Origin: Agrobacterium cucumeris | GTDB taxonomy: Bacteria > Pseudomonadota > Alphaproteobacteria > Rhizobiales > Rhizobiaceae | NCBI RefSeq assembly: GCF_030036535.1 | Contig: NZ_CP080387.1 | Span: forward strand, 1,426,001 to 1,490,000 | DNA: 64,000 bases | Direction: 5' to 3' | Part shown: one piece after another, positions 9,605 through 19,600 of the stretch | How the letters are laid out: the number at the start of each line of letters is the position of its first letter | How positions within the stretch are numbered: the first letter of the stretch is position 1 | Notes under the pieces: model-generated | The model's input: only the letters and a program-made list of their open reading frames with translations | What the model was told of the DNA's origin: nothing | Database searches by the model: none | Program-made: the position numbers and the translations under genes

Positions 9605-10371
9605 TCGGCGACTCCGAATCCAAGTGCTTGCGCAACCCGATCCTTCACCGTGTAGTCCGTCAGGTCAAGCTTAAGCGGCGTGACCGAAATCTTGCCGTGC
9701 TTCAGGGCATGGATATCGGTGCCTTCGCGGAAGGTACCGAGGCGTTCGCCGAAGCGCAGCCAGTAATAGGGGAAACCGCGGCCGTCCTGTCGTTCTTCCA
9801 CCGTCAGGCCGAAATCGAGCTTGCCTTGCCCGGTCACGGAAACGCCCTGCACATCCTTGGGCGCGCAATTGGGGAAATTGAGATTGAGGAACGTGCCATC
9901 AGGCAGATCGACATTCATCAGCTTGCGCAGAAGATCCGGCGCATAGGTTTCGGCGACTTCCCACGGCACGACACGGCCGTCGGCATGGCTGAAGGCCTGG
10001 CTGAGCGCGAAGGAACGCACGCCCTGCAGCGTGCCTTCGATGGCGCCGGCAATGGTGCCGGAATAGGTCACGTCATCGGCCATGTTGGCGCCGGCATTAA
10101 CGCCTGACAGCACGAGGTCGGGCTTCTCAGGCAGAACTTCGCGAATGCCCATGATGACGCAATCGGTCGGCGTGCCGCGCAGCGCATAATGTTTGTCGGA
10201 CACTTTTCGCAGGCGCAGCGGTTCGGAAAGCGTCAGCGAATGAGCAAGGCCGCTCTGATCGGTCTCGGGCGCGACGATCCAGACATCGTCGGACAGCGTG
10301 CGGGCGATACGCTCCAGCACGGCCAGACCCTCGGCGTGGATACCGTCATCATTCGTCAGCAAAATCCGCAT
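9601..10371 (-). CDS. surE: 5'/3'-nucleotidase SurE
   Basis: A metal-dependent survival-phase phosphatase that removes phosphate from nucleoside monophosphates. The 256-aa protein opens with [16 protein letters not shown], whose paired aspartates (8 and 9) bind the metal, and continues with [17 protein letters not shown] and [21 protein letters not shown], the second and third conserved blocks including the metal-binding Asn. The start is an ATG at the first motif. Its stop overlaps the pcm start by four bases. Upstream lies a RIME-like repeat and then serS. Confidence 0.96.
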   Translation of the reverse strand: MRILLTNDDGIHAEGLAVLERIARTLSDDVWIVAPETDQSGLAHSLTLSEPLRLRKVSDKHYALRGTPTDCVIMGIREVLPEKPDLVLSGVNAGANMADDVTYSGTIAGAIEGTLQGVRSFALSQAFSHADGRVVPWEVAETYAPDLLRKLMNVDLPDGTFLNLNFPNCAPKDVQGVSVTGQGKLDFGLTVEERQDGRGFPYYWLRFGERLGTFREGTDIHALKHGKISVTPLKLDLTDYTVKDRVAQALGFGVAD

Positions 10372-10418
10372 GTTTTCTCTCCGCTTTCATGTCGCAGGGG
10401 ACGAAGCATCCTCTTCTC

Positions 10419-10532
10419 CGTCATGCCGGACCTGATCCGGCATCCAGCCGACGCGCGTCTGCGCGGCGGGAAGCACTCTTTTCAGCCCAAGGACTTGGGC
10501 TGACTGGATGCCGGATCAAATCCGGCACGACG
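10419..10532. repeat. RIME-like mosaic palindrome, copy 2
   Basis: About 114 bp between serS and surE. The outer arms (10419-10446 and 10504-10532) are of the ATGCCGGACCTGATCCGGCAT type, while the core, with the CAGCCCAAGGACTTGGGCTG palindrome, is the one seen in the copies at 1620 and 52418. The arm type is shared with the copy at 51172, which has a different core, so the element is a mosaic. Confidence 0.82.
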
Positions 10533-10544
10533 GTCGTGTAATTC

Positions 10545-11828
10545 TCAAGCCGCCTTCTCGATGCGCGTCAGACCGCCCATATAGGGCAGCAGCACGTCTG
10601 GAATTGTGACGGAACCGTCGTCGTTCAGATAATTTTCGAGAACCGCGATCAGGCAGCGGCCGACGGCCGTGCCGGAACCGTTCAGCGTATGAACGAACTT
10701 CGTCGCCTTGTCGTCCTTGCCGCGATAACGCGCATTCATGCGCCGGCCCTGGAAATCGCCGCAGACCGAGCAGGACGAAATTTCGCGATAGGTGTCCTGG
10801 CCTGGCAGCCACACTTCCAGATCGTAGGTCTTGCGTGCGCCAAAACCCATGTCGCCGGTGCAGAGCGTCATAGTGCGGAAATGCAGGCCGAGACGCTTCA
10901 GCACTTCTTCGGCGCAGGCTGTCATGCGCTCATGCTCGGCAACAGCGCTTTCCGCATCGGTGATGGAGACGAGTTCGCATTTCCAGAACTGGTGCTGGCG
11001 CAGCATGCCACGCGTATCGCGGCCGGCCGAGCCCGCTTCCGAACGGAAGGACGGTGTGAGCGCGGTGAAACGCAGCGGCAGTTTTTCCTGCTCGAGAATT
11101 TCGCCGGACACGAGGTTGGTCAGCGTCACTTCCGCCGTCGGGATCAACCAGCGGCCATCGGTGGTCTTGAACAGGTCTTCGGAGAATTTCGGCAATTGCC
11201 CGGTGCCGAACATCGCCTCGTCACGCACCATCAGCGGCGAGGAAACTTCAGTGTAACCGTGTTCCGTCGTGTGCAGGTCGATCATGAACTGGCCAAGCGC
11301 CCGCTCCAGCCGCGCCAGCTGGCTGGTCAGAACGGTAAAACGCGAACCCGAAAGCTTGGCAGCACGCTCGAAATCCATGTAGCCGAGCGCTTCGCCGATC
11401 TCGAAGTGTTCCTTGGCTGCATGGTTCCAGCCGGGCTTCTGGCCGACAACGCGGGTGACCACATTGTCGTGCTCGTCCTTGCCGTCTGGCACATCGTCGA
11501 AGGGAATGTTCGGCAGGCGCGACAAAGCGTCGTTCAGCTCGGCGGTGACCTGACGGTCCTCCTCCTCGGCGCGCGGCATGTTTTCCTTGATGTCGGCGAC
11601 TTCGGTTTTAAGTTTTTCCGCAAGCTCCATGTTCTTCTGCGCCATGGCGGCGCCGATTTCCTTGGAGGCGGCATTGCGGCGGGACTGCATGTCCTGCAGG
11701 GACTGGATGACGGAACGGCGCTTTTCATCAAGGGCGATCAGGCCGCTGGCAGCAGGCTCAGCACCTCGGCGGGCAAGAGCCGCATCGAAGGCTTCGGGGT
11801 TTTCGCGTATCCATTTAATGTCGTGCAT
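10545..11828 (-). CDS. serS: Seryl-tRNA synthetase
   Basis: A class II aminoacyl-tRNA synthetase of 427 aa that charges tRNA-Ser (and tRNA-Sec where present). The N-terminal helical arm, about residues 25-110, is the long coiled coil that grips the tRNA variable arm. The class II core holds [21 protein letters not shown] (motif 2 region) and [18 protein letters not shown] (motif 3). I chose the ATG beginning [18 protein letters not shown] at 11828, the standard N-terminus; the frame upstream of it (to 11876) is not family-like. It follows tatC by about 96 bp in the same direction. Confidence 0.96.
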   Translation of the reverse strand: MHDIKWIRENPEAFDAALARRGAEPAASGLIALDEKRRSVIQSLQDMQSRRNAASKEIGAAMAQKNMELAEKLKTEVADIKENMPRAEEEDRQVTAELNDALSRLPNIPFDDVPDGKDEHDNVVTRVVGQKPGWNHAAKEHFEIGEALGYMDFERAAKLSGSRFTVLTSQLARLERALGQFMIDLHTTEHGYTEVSSPLMVRDEAMFGTGQLPKFSEDLFKTTDGRWLIPTAEVTLTNLVSGEILEQEKLPLRFTALTPSFRSEAGSAGRDTRGMLRQHQFWKCELVSITDAESAVAEHERMTACAEEVLKRLGLHFRTMTLCTGDMGFGARKTYDLEVWLPGQDTYREISSCSVCGDFQGRRMNARYRGKDDKATKFVHTLNGSGTAVGRCLIAVLENYLNDDGSVTIPDVLLPYMGGLTRIEKAA

Positions 11829-11924
11829 CGTCGTTCCAGACCGTTGTTGCATTGCCCTCAGCAAAACGCCGGGCAAAGGCCCGGCGCGAAGAGATTTGTG
11901 AGCGGGGGAAACCTTGGCAAAGGC

Positions 11925-12728
11925 TCAGGTCTCTTCCAGCTCCGTGCTTTTGGATTCCGCCGCACGTTTCCTCTCCACGAGTCGAGCCATGTAGATGGAA
12001 ATCTCGTAGAGAATGATCGCAGGCAGCGCAAGACCGATCTGGGACATGGGATCGGGCGGCGTCAGGACGGCCGCGACCACAAAGGCCATGACGATGGCGA
12101 ACTTGCGCTTTTCACGCAGCCAGTCGCTGGTCAGAATGCCGACGCGCGCCAAAAGCGTGGTGACGACCGGCAGCTGGAACACCAGACCGAAGGACAGCAC
12201 CAGCGTCATGATGAGGCTGAGATATTCCGACACCTTCGGCATCAGCGAAATCGCCACCTCGCCATCCTCTGGCAATTGCTGCATGGCGAGGAAGAACCAC
12301 ATGACCATGGGCGTGAAGAAGAAATAGACGAGCGCCGCACCGATGAGGAAAAGGATCGGCGACGCGATGAGGAACGGCAGGAAGGCGGCGCGCTCGTTCT
12401 TGTAAAGACCGGGTGCGACGAACTTGTAGAGCTGCGAGGCGATCACCGGAAAGGAGATGACCATCGCGCCGAACATCGCGACCTTGATCTGTGTGAAGAA
12501 GAACTCCTGCGGCGCGGTATAGATCAACGACGATTTCGTCACATCGAGACCCGCCCAGAGCACTGCCCACTTATAGGGAATGACAAGCAGGTTGAAGAGG
12601 TGCTTGGCAACCGCAAAACAGGCAATGAAGGCGATGAAGAATGCACCGAGCGACCAGATCAGCCGGGTGCGCAACTCCATGAGGTGCTCGATAAGCGGCT
12701 GTGGCTTATCTTCGGTATCCCCGCTCAT
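11925..12728 (-). CDS. tatC: Sec-independent translocase subunit TatC
   Basis: The polytopic receptor of the twin-arginine translocase. The protein is 267 aa with six predicted membrane helices. The conserved cytosolic N-terminal motif is PLIEHLMELRTRLIWSL (residues 10-26, family consensus HLxELRxRL), and the periplasmic loop before helix 2 contains PQEFFFTQIKVAMFGA, with a conserved Phe-Glu/Phe pattern. The basic C-terminus, RKRAAESKSTELEET, is cytosolic. Its ATG overlaps the tatB stop (ATGA), so the tat genes are translationally coupled. Confidence 0.96.
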   Translation of the reverse strand: MSGDTEDKPQPLIEHLMELRTRLIWSLGAFFIAFIACFAVAKHLFNLLVIPYKWAVLWAGLDVTKSSLIYTAPQEFFFTQIKVAMFGAMVISFPVIASQLYKFVAPGLYKNERAAFLPFLIASPILFLIGAALVYFFFTPMVMWFFLAMQQLPEDGEVAISLMPKVSEYLSLIMTLVLSFGLVFQLPVVTTLLARVGILTSDWLREKRKFAIVMAFVVAAVLTPPDPMSQIGLALPAIILYEISIYMARLVERKRAAESKSTELEET

Positions 12729-13456
12729 GCTTCATCCTTTTTCGGCTTCACAGCCTTTGTTTTTGCCGCTCTGGCCGGTTTGGCGTCAGCCACGGCCGTC
12801 GTCGTGTCAGCCGCGGCCTTCTTGACGGCCGCCTTTTTGACAACCGCCTTCACGGGTGTCTTCGAAACGGCGGGCTCGCCCGTTGTCGCGGAAGCGACAG
12901 CGTCCGGCGTTGCAGCCACTTTGGTGCGGGCGGCGCGCTTCGGCTTGGCGGCAACCGCTTCGGCTTCGACGGTCGCAACGGATTTCGCACGGGCGCGCTT
13001 CGGCTTTTCTGCCGCAGTGGCAGCAACCGGTGCTGCTGCGGCGACGACGGGCGGCGTATCCGGCAGCTTCATTTCCGGCTCCGGCGTGCTCACGAGCGGG
13101 GCAACCGGCTCGCTCGTCGCGGGTGCGGCAGTGGAGGACAGCCCATCGGGTGCTGCCGTTGCCTTCTGCAGGTCGGATTTGATCTCATTGCCGAGCTGGC
13201 GCAGCGGGTTCATCGCATCACGCAGCGAATTTGTCGGGTTGAGATTGCGGACATCGGAAATCGTCTGGCGCACATCGTCCATATCGGCCTCTTTCAGGGC
13301 CTCATCGAACTGCGTGCGGAAATCCCCGGCCATCTTGCGAAGGCCGGCCATCGTCTTGCCGAAGGCGCGGATCATGGGCGGCAAGTCTTTCGGTCCGACG
13401 ACCACGATCAGCACGACCGCAATCACCAGAAGCTCGCTCCAGCCGATATCAAACAT
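12725..13456 (-). CDS. tatB: Sec-independent translocase subunit TatB
   Basis: A single-span inner-membrane protein forming the Tat receptor with TatC. The N-terminus FDIGWSELLVIAVVLIVVVGP is the membrane helix and ends in the conserved Glu...Gly-Pro hinge, followed by the amphipathic helix KDLPPMIRAFGKTMAGLRKM. From about residue 110 the protein is a low-complexity Ala/Pro/Lys tail, making it (243 aa) longer than E. coli TatB, as is common in alphaproteobacteria. The ATG at 13456 has GGGAG 7 bases upstream; a TTG one codon earlier is unlikely. Confidence 0.94.
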   Translation of the reverse strand: MFDIGWSELLVIAVVLIVVVGPKDLPPMIRAFGKTMAGLRKMAGDFRTQFDEALKEADMDDVRQTISDVRNLNPTNSLRDAMNPLRQLGNEIKSDLQKATAAPDGLSSTAAPATSEPVAPLVSTPEPEMKLPDTPPVVAAAAPVAATAAEKPKRARAKSVATVEAEAVAAKPKRAARTKVAATPDAVASATTGEPAVSKTPVKAVVKKAAVKKAAADTTTAVADAKPARAAKTKAVKPKKDEA

Positions 13457-13509
13457 CAATACGCTCCCGAGACCCTAGCGCCGGTCTCAAACCAAACGAC
13501 ACGAGCCGC

Positions 13510-13716
13510 TTACTTGATCTCGTCAGCCTTGTGGTCGACAGTCTTCGCATTGGCATCTGCCGGCGGCGGCGTCTGGTCTTCGTCAGCCATGCCCTTCTTG
13601 AAGCTCTTGATGCCCTTCGCGACATCACCCATCAATTCCGGGATCTTGCCGCGTCCGAAAAGGACGAGAACGATCACCAGCACGATGAGCCAATGCCACA
13701 CACTAAAAGAACCCAT
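13510..13716 (-). CDS. tatA: Sec-independent translocase subunit TatA
   Basis: A 68-aa pore-forming subunit of the Tat system. It has a short N-terminal membrane helix, [23 protein letters not shown], with the conserved [24 protein letters not shown] hinge and amphipathic helix, then a polar tail. It lies 53 bp upstream of tatB in the same direction. A 23-bp hairpin (13756-13778, 9-bp stem) lies in the 130-bp gap before scpB; its role is unknown. Confidence 0.95.
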   Translation of the reverse strand: MGSFSVWHWLIVLVIVLVLFGRGKIPELMGDVAKGIKSFKKGMADEDQTPPPADANAKTVDHKADEIK

Positions 13717-13846
13717 AACTGCAACTCCTGAATTTCGCTTTCAGACGATGTAAGACGTTTGAAAGGCTTTTTCAAACGACAAATCGTCGCTGGGACGGGC
13801 CGTGCCCATAAACTTTTCGCGTGTATCACGCAGGCTCATGACGATA

Positions 13847-14581
13847 TCAATCGTCACCATCACCACCACCCGGCGCAAGCAGGCCCAGTTCCTCCAGATC
13901 GAGCTGCGTGATCGGGTCTTCATCCTCGCGCAACTCGTCGCTCATCATCGGCAGAGGCACGCCAAAATTGGACGGAATGCGGCCCGAAAGCAGCCCCGCC
14001 CCCTTCAATTCCTCAAGGCCCGGCAGATCCCGTAATTCCTCAAGGCCGAAATGATCGAGAAACTCCACCGTCGTGCCGATCGTCACCGGCCGGCCCGGCG
14101 TGCGCCTGCGACCGCGGAAACGCACCCATCCCGCCTCCATCAGCACGTCGAGCGTACCACGTGAGGTCTGCACGCCGCGGATTTCCTCGATTTCGGCGCG
14201 TGTCACCGGCTGATGATACGCGATAATCGCCAAAACCTCCAGCGCTGCGCGCGACAGCTTCTTCGGCTCCTTCTCCTCCGTGCGGATGACGAAGGAAAGG
14301 TCGCCGGCCGTGCGGAACGCCCATTGCCCGCCCACCTGCACGAGATTGACACCACGGTCGCCATAGGCGGCCTTCAGCCGGTGCAAAATGGCAACGACAT
14401 CCATGCCGCGCGGCAGACGCTCGGCGATGAAACCGATGGAAACCGGCTCGGCAGAGGCGAAAACCAGCGCTTCGGTGATCCGCTCGGCCTCCTTCAGCTG
14501 ACGTTCGGAAAAAACAGTGGATTCGGGGGCCATCCCGTCTGTCACGATCATCGCCTCGCCGGTCTCATCATCATTTGTCAT
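13847..14581 (-). CDS. scpB: Segregation and condensation protein ScpB
   Basis: A winged-helix kleisin partner that joins ScpA and Smc in the chromosome-condensing complex. The protein is 244 aa. The conserved core includes ITEALVFASAEPVSI near residue 34 and KKLSRAALEVLAIIAYHQPVTRAEIEEIRGV near residues 107-137, the family signature, then GRPVTIGTTVEFLDHFGL. The C-terminus is acidic. I chose the ATG at 14581, which overlaps the scpA end by 11 bases; the longer frame upstream is the scpA shadow. Gene order nagZ-scpA-scpB-tatABC is typical of alphaproteobacteria. Confidence 0.94.
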   Translation of the reverse strand: MTNDDETGEAMIVTDGMAPESTVFSERQLKEAERITEALVFASAEPVSIGFIAERLPRGMDVVAILHRLKAAYGDRGVNLVQVGGQWAFRTAGDLSFVIRTEEKEPKKLSRAALEVLAIIAYHQPVTRAEIEEIRGVQTSRGTLDVLMEAGWVRFRGRRRTPGRPVTIGTTVEFLDHFGLEELRDLPGLEELKGAGLLSGRIPSNFGVPLPMMSDELREDEDPITQLDLEELGLLAPGGGDGDD

Positions 14582-15419
14582 TATCGGTCTCCCCGGCTTG
14601 GGCTGCACGCTCGTCCCTTGTGCCACGGCGCATATAGATGGGCTGAAAAGCCCCCTCCTGCCGGATTTGCAGTGATCCCTCGCGCACCAGCTCCAGCGAG
14701 GCGGCAAAGGCGCTGGCGATGGCCGTCACCCGCATGGCGGGATCCGGCACATATTGCAGCAGATATTGATCTAGCACCGTCCATTCACCGACATCACCGA
14801 GCAGACTGTTGAGAAGCTCCCGCGCCTCCACCAGCGACCACACCTGCCGCTTTTCGATAGTGACCTGGGTGATGGCCTGCCTCTGCCGCAGATTGGCGTA
14901 GGCGCTCAGGAGATCGTAGAGGTTCGCCTCGTAAGCCGAACGGTTGATATGCGGAATATGCTCCGGTGCACCCCGGGCAAAAACATCGCGGCCAAGCTGG
15001 GCGCGGTTGACGAGCCTTTCGGCCGCCTCGCGCATCGCTTCCAGGCGTTTCAGCCGGAAGGCCAGCGTCGCGGCCATTTCCTCACCCGAAGGGCCGTCAT
15101 CCTTCGATTGTTGTGGGATAAGCAGTTTGGATTTCAGGAAGGCGAGCCAGGCCGCCATGACAAGATAATCGGCGGCTAGCTCAATGCGCACGCGGCGCGC
15201 GCTTTCCACGAATTGCAGATATTGCTCGGCAAGCGCCAGCACCGAAATGCGCGACAGATCGACCTTCTGCGTGCGGGCAAGATGCAGGAGGAGATCGAGC
15301 GGGCCTTCGAAACCCGCGACATCGATGACCAGCCCGGCCTCGCCCGTCAACCGCTCCGGCGTCACATCCTGCCAGAGCTTGTCCATCGGCGTAGAATTGC
15401 GAGACTTGTCTGCGGCCAT
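14571..15419 (-). CDS. scpA: Segregation and condensation protein ScpA
   Basis: The kleisin subunit of the Smc-ScpA-ScpB condensin. The protein is 282 aa from the chosen ATG at 15419 (MAADKSRNSTPMDKLWQD), with a GGATGG purine stretch just upstream. The N-terminal kleisin motif VAGFEGPLDLLLHLARTQKVDLSRISV is plain near residues 36-62, and a C-terminal winged helix covers about residues 200-260. Earlier in-frame starts would overlap the nagZ end. It lies 58 bp after nagZ. Confidence 0.92.
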   Translation of the reverse strand: MAADKSRNSTPMDKLWQDVTPERLTGEAGLVIDVAGFEGPLDLLLHLARTQKVDLSRISVLALAEQYLQFVESARRVRIELAADYLVMAAWLAFLKSKLLIPQQSKDDGPSGEEMAATLAFRLKRLEAMREAAERLVNRAQLGRDVFARGAPEHIPHINRSAYEANLYDLLSAYANLRQRQAITQVTIEKRQVWSLVEARELLNSLLGDVGEWTVLDQYLLQYVPDPAMRVTAIASAFAASLELVREGSLQIRQEGAFQPIYMRRGTRDERAAQAGETDNDK

Positions 15420-15477
15420 TGTTCCATCCGCCGGGCATCCGGCCTGTGATCCCGAGTGGGCGACCGCCGCCCGATCG

Positions 15478-16494
15478 TCAGGAAACGGCCCACATGGCGT
15501 TGAATTCAACTCTCAGTTCGGCTTCGTCGGAGGCGTCAGCAGCGGGGAAACCCGCCTCCACGGCCCGCACCCGCTCCAGCGAACGGCCGGAAAGAACGGG
15601 AACTTCCTTCACAACCTCAAGCATTTCACCCATCACGCCGTTGCAATGCAAGACTATATCGCAACCACCCGCAACAATATTCGCAGCCCGTTCGCCAAGT
15701 GTGCCCTTCAGCGCATTCATGGAACTGTCGTCGGACATCAGCAGCCCGTCAAAGCCGATGCGGCCGCGAATGATCTCCTCGATCACTTTTGCCGAGGTGG
15801 TCGCCGGTCGTTCGCGGTCAACGGCGTTGAACACCAGATGTGCGCTCATCGCCATCAATTCGCGGTTAAGCGCCCGGAACGGCACGAAATCATGGGCGTC
15901 CAGCTCATCAAGCGGCACATCGACAACAGGCAGCTCATGGTGCGAATCGACCATGCCGCGACCGTGACCCGGCATATGTTTCATGACGGGCAACATGCCG
16001 CCCGCCTTCAGGCCATCGGCAGCCGCCTGACCCAGCTGCGCCACCATGGTCGGCGAATAGCCATAAGCGCGGTTGCCAATGACATTGCTGGCGCCTTCCA
16101 CCGGCACATCGAGCACCGGCAGGCAATCGACATTGATACCGAATTTCATCAGGTCAAAGGCATGCAGGCGCGACATCAGCCAGGCGGCGCGCAGGCCTTC
16201 CTCGCGGTCACGCTCGTAGATTTCGCCAAGAATGCGGGCATTCGGATAGGCTTGCAGGATCGGTGGCTTGATACGCTGAACCCGTCCGCCTTCCTGATCG
16301 ATCAGCACCGGCGCGTCTGGCCGCCCGACGGCATCGCGCATGGATGCGACGAGACCGGTGATCTGCTGCGGCTCGCCGATATTGCGGCCGAACAGGATGA
16401 AGCCCCAGGGCTGCTGGTCGCGGTATAGGGCGATCTCGTCGGCGGTCAGCGCAAGCCCGCTGCATCCGAGGATCATAGCTTTGCAATCGGTCAT
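15478..16494 (-). CDS. nagZ: Beta-N-acetylhexosaminidase NagZ (GH3)
   Basis: A cytosolic glycosidase that removes GlcNAc from anhydro-muropeptides during peptidoglycan recycling, a step that in many Gram-negatives yields the inducer of AmpC beta-lactamase. The protein is 338 aa, a single GH3 domain without the C-terminal domain of the larger GH3 enzymes. Motifs are IDQEGGRVQRI, KHMPGHGRGMVDSH (catalytic-loop His) and LLMSDDSSMNAL, whose Asp is the expected nucleophile. The start at 16494 gives MTDCKAMILGCSG. It lies 3' of the SPOR gene, from which it is separated by one arm of a palindromic repeat. Confidence 0.95.
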   Translation of the reverse strand: MTDCKAMILGCSGLALTADEIALYRDQQPWGFILFGRNIGEPQQITGLVASMRDAVGRPDAPVLIDQEGGRVQRIKPPILQAYPNARILGEIYERDREEGLRAAWLMSRLHAFDLMKFGINVDCLPVLDVPVEGASNVIGNRAYGYSPTMVAQLGQAAADGLKAGGMLPVMKHMPGHGRGMVDSHHELPVVDVPLDELDAHDFVPFRALNRELMAMSAHLVFNAVDRERPATTSAKVIEEIIRGRIGFDGLLMSDDSSMNALKGTLGERAANIVAGGCDIVLHCNGVMGEMLEVVKEVPVLSGRSLERVRAVEAGFPAADASDEAELRVEFNAMWAVS

Positions 16495-16584
16495 GGTGTC
16501 ACGCCTGTCTGAGAACAAAAGGGGTAAGGGAAGAATGGCCTTTAGCCATCGAGACTGCGGAGAGGTCCGGTCAATTTCTCCGCT

Positions 16585-16611
16585 TCATCCTCGGGCTTGA
16601 CCCGAGGATGA
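16585..16611. repeat. Single arm of the CCTCGGGCTTGACCCGAGG palindrome
   Basis: A 27-bp perfect palindrome around GGGCTTGACCC in the gap between the SPOR gene and nagZ. It matches one arm of the paired elements at 6871-6945 and 56180-56256, so it is a solo or decayed copy. Confidence 0.75.
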
Positions 16612-16696
16612 CGTAGAGTTTGCCGGAAGGTCCGAATATGCCAAGGGCTGCCCCAACTCGGCAGCCCCAATCGTTACGAAGCCAGATCGGCCGCTA

Positions 16697-19600
16697 TCAG
16701 CGTGCCACCAGGCAGCTGCCGCCGGCCGAGCGGAACTTTTCGCACAGCGCCACGGCTTCGTTCTTGTCACCAGCCGGGATGCGGACGCGGTAGAAGGTGC
16801 CCTTGCCGGCAATTTCAGCCGCCTTGATGTCGACGCCGCGTCCACCGATGACCGAGCCGAACTTGGCCGACATGTTCTGGTAGGACTTCTGGGCCTCAGC
16901 CTGGCTCGGCAGCGAAGCGATCTGGATGTAATAACCACCGGCAGAAGGCGTGCTGGTTGCAGCAGGTGTTGCGGCAGCCGTCTGTTGCTGCGTGGCCGGC
17001 GGCTGGGCCGGAGCGGCCGTCGTCGGGCGGACATTACCCTGATTGGTCACGGTCGCCACCACATTGGCGGGCTGGGCAGACGGGCGCGCCGAAGGAAGCG
17101 GTGCTGCAGACTGCACGGCCGGCGTGGAAGCGGCAGCAGGCGTGTTGGCCTGCGGCTTTGCAGCCTGCTCGGGCGCTACCGGAACCCGCGAAGCGGCGAT
17201 GACGGCAGGAGCGCCCTCACCCGGCTTGGCGGTCTGCGGTGCGGCAAGCTCGGCAACCTTGTCGGCCTTCGGCGGCTGGGCTGCCGGTGCGTCCACTTCC
17301 TGGGCGACCAGCGTACCGTCAGGCTTGACGATCATGGTGCGAACCTTGCGCGGCGAAACACCGGTCGCGCCAGAACCTTCGTTCTGAGCGGCCTTTTCTT
17401 CCGGCGAAAGCAGGCGCGGATCTTCGGTCTCGCCAACCGGTGTGCCGGTCGCTTCCATATCCCCGTCGTTTTCGCCTTCCAGCGGCAATTGTTCCGGGAT
17501 CAGCGTACGCTGAACCACATCCACCGGCTGTTCGTTGCTGGAAATCAGCGCCGGCTGCTTCGGATCGGCAGCGCTGCCACCGGCAACGCGATCATAAACC
17601 GCCTTGTCCTGATTGGGCACGACGCGGCCACCCGGATTTTCCGGCACGACCTTCATCGGGTCGTTATCGGCGGAGATGATGACCGGTGCGCCATTGGAGC
17701 CGGTGCTGGAGGAACCGCCCGATATCAGCGCGTAGACGCCGCCACCGACAAGCACCAGACCGATGGCAGCCGCCACCGGCATGATCCAGCGGCGACCGCC
17801 GCGTTCATCTTCCTCGCGATAGGCCGCTTGATGATCGACATAGGTATTCTCGGCATCGCGCGACGCATTGCCTCGGGAAGCCGCAGCCTCCTGCATGGAG
17901 CGGCGGAAGTCCTCTTCCAGGGCCCGCTCGAATTCATCGGCGTCATCCGGAGCCTGCGCGGCACGCGCCTGCGGGGCGGCAGCGCGGTTTTCCGCATGTT
18001 TATGGCGGTCGAGACCGCCGGCAACGGCAGGCGCAAACAGCGTCGCAAGCTCGGTATCGATATCGAGATCTTCTTCGTGACGACGCGGCGCGGGCTTGGG
18101 TTCGAAAACCCCGACCGGCAGTTCCGGAACATCCATCTCGATAATGGTTTCCGGGTGTTCTTCCGTTTCACCGATCTGCGAAGGATCGAAAGGCAGGCTT
18201 TCCAGCGTCTGCGGTGCTGCCGGCTGCGGCGCAGCGACGGCCGGACGCGGCTGGACGGGTGCAGCTGCTGCCGCGATGGGGGCGGCAACGGTTGCGGCGC
18301 GTGGTTGCGGAACAGGCTGTTCCCTCACCGGCTGCGGCGCGGCCGCCACCACCGGAGCGACCGGCTGGCGGCGAACGGGTTGCGGCGCGGGCGCAGGAGC
18401 AACCTCCGCTTCGGCAATTTCCGAGAGATCGAGATCAAGATCGAGATCATCGAGCGCCAGCTCGAAATCATCATCGTTGAAACCGGCAAAATCGGTGAAA
18501 TCCGGCTCCTGAAGAGGAGCCTGCGATACGGCAGGGGCAACCGGCGTCACCCGCTCAGGCACCGCAGCAACTGGCGCCGCAGCAACTGGCGTTGCGGCAA
18601 CCACCGGCGGCTCGATTTTTGCAGCCTGAACGACAGGCGCGGACTGTACGACGGGTTCTTCGCCACGACCCGGAATGGAGTATTTCGCAACGTCGTAGAT
18701 CAGCTCGTCCATCGGCGACAGATTGGTCGCCACCGGCCTACGAGCGACCGGAGGCGTCACAGGCTGTTCAGCAGGCGTGAAGCTCTCCGCAACCGAGGGC
18801 GCAAAGGCAGGAGCTGTCTCTTCCGCCTGAATGACGGCAGGTGCCGGCGCGAGCTCGATCTGTGGCTCGATCTGCGGCTCCATCCGGGCCACGACAGGCG
18901 GCTGCTCGGAGCGCGGCTCGACCCTTCTCGGATCGACAGCAGAAACGTCACGGCGCGCACCAAAATTGGCAAGCGGCAGGCGCAGGCTGGAGAATTCGAG
19001 TGAAGAACGACCGCCATGCGAAGGCGGGCGCACGGAAACCGGCGCGGGCGCTTCCTCGGCAACCGCTATCTCTACCTCATCGGCAAGATCGAAAGCCTGC
19101 GGTTCCGGCGCATAGGCCTGACCGGCAAAAGCAACATTGCTCGAAACATCGGCCGGAAGCTCCGGCATGGCGTGCCATTCGGGCTCGGCCGTTTCAACGG
19201 CCTGCGGCTCTTCCCATGCGACCTGCTGGGCGGGCGGCTGGTAAACCACCGGCTCGGCGGCGCGTGGCTGGCGGGAATGCACATCGAAAACTTCAGCGAC
19301 AGCGCCGGCATCGTCACGGAAATCCGCGCGGATATCCTGCCGAGCGGATGTTTCCACGTAATTATGGATATAGGCCTGATCGACCTCGGGAAGCGGCTCT
19401 TCCCTCACCTCGGGTGCAGGTGCAAGCTCTGGCTCGCGGCGGGCGAAAACCGATTCGACACGCTGCATAAAGTCGTTGGGGTGGATGCCCGCACGAACAT
19501 CGTTCGCCGGATCAAGAACGACCGGATCGGCGTGCGGCGCATCGTAAACCTCGAATTCCCTCAGAAGCTCATCTTCGAGGTTAAATTCGGGTTCGCGACG

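Noticed and set aside
10689..13478. 929-aa open frame on the + strand
   Set aside because: Covers serS, tatC and tatB in the opposite sense; only those genes show family motifs. The long frame is a G+C-rich artefact.
13756..13778. Hairpin between scpB and tatA as a terminator
   Set aside because: The 9-bp stem is mostly A+T, and no T tract follows on the strand that would be needed.
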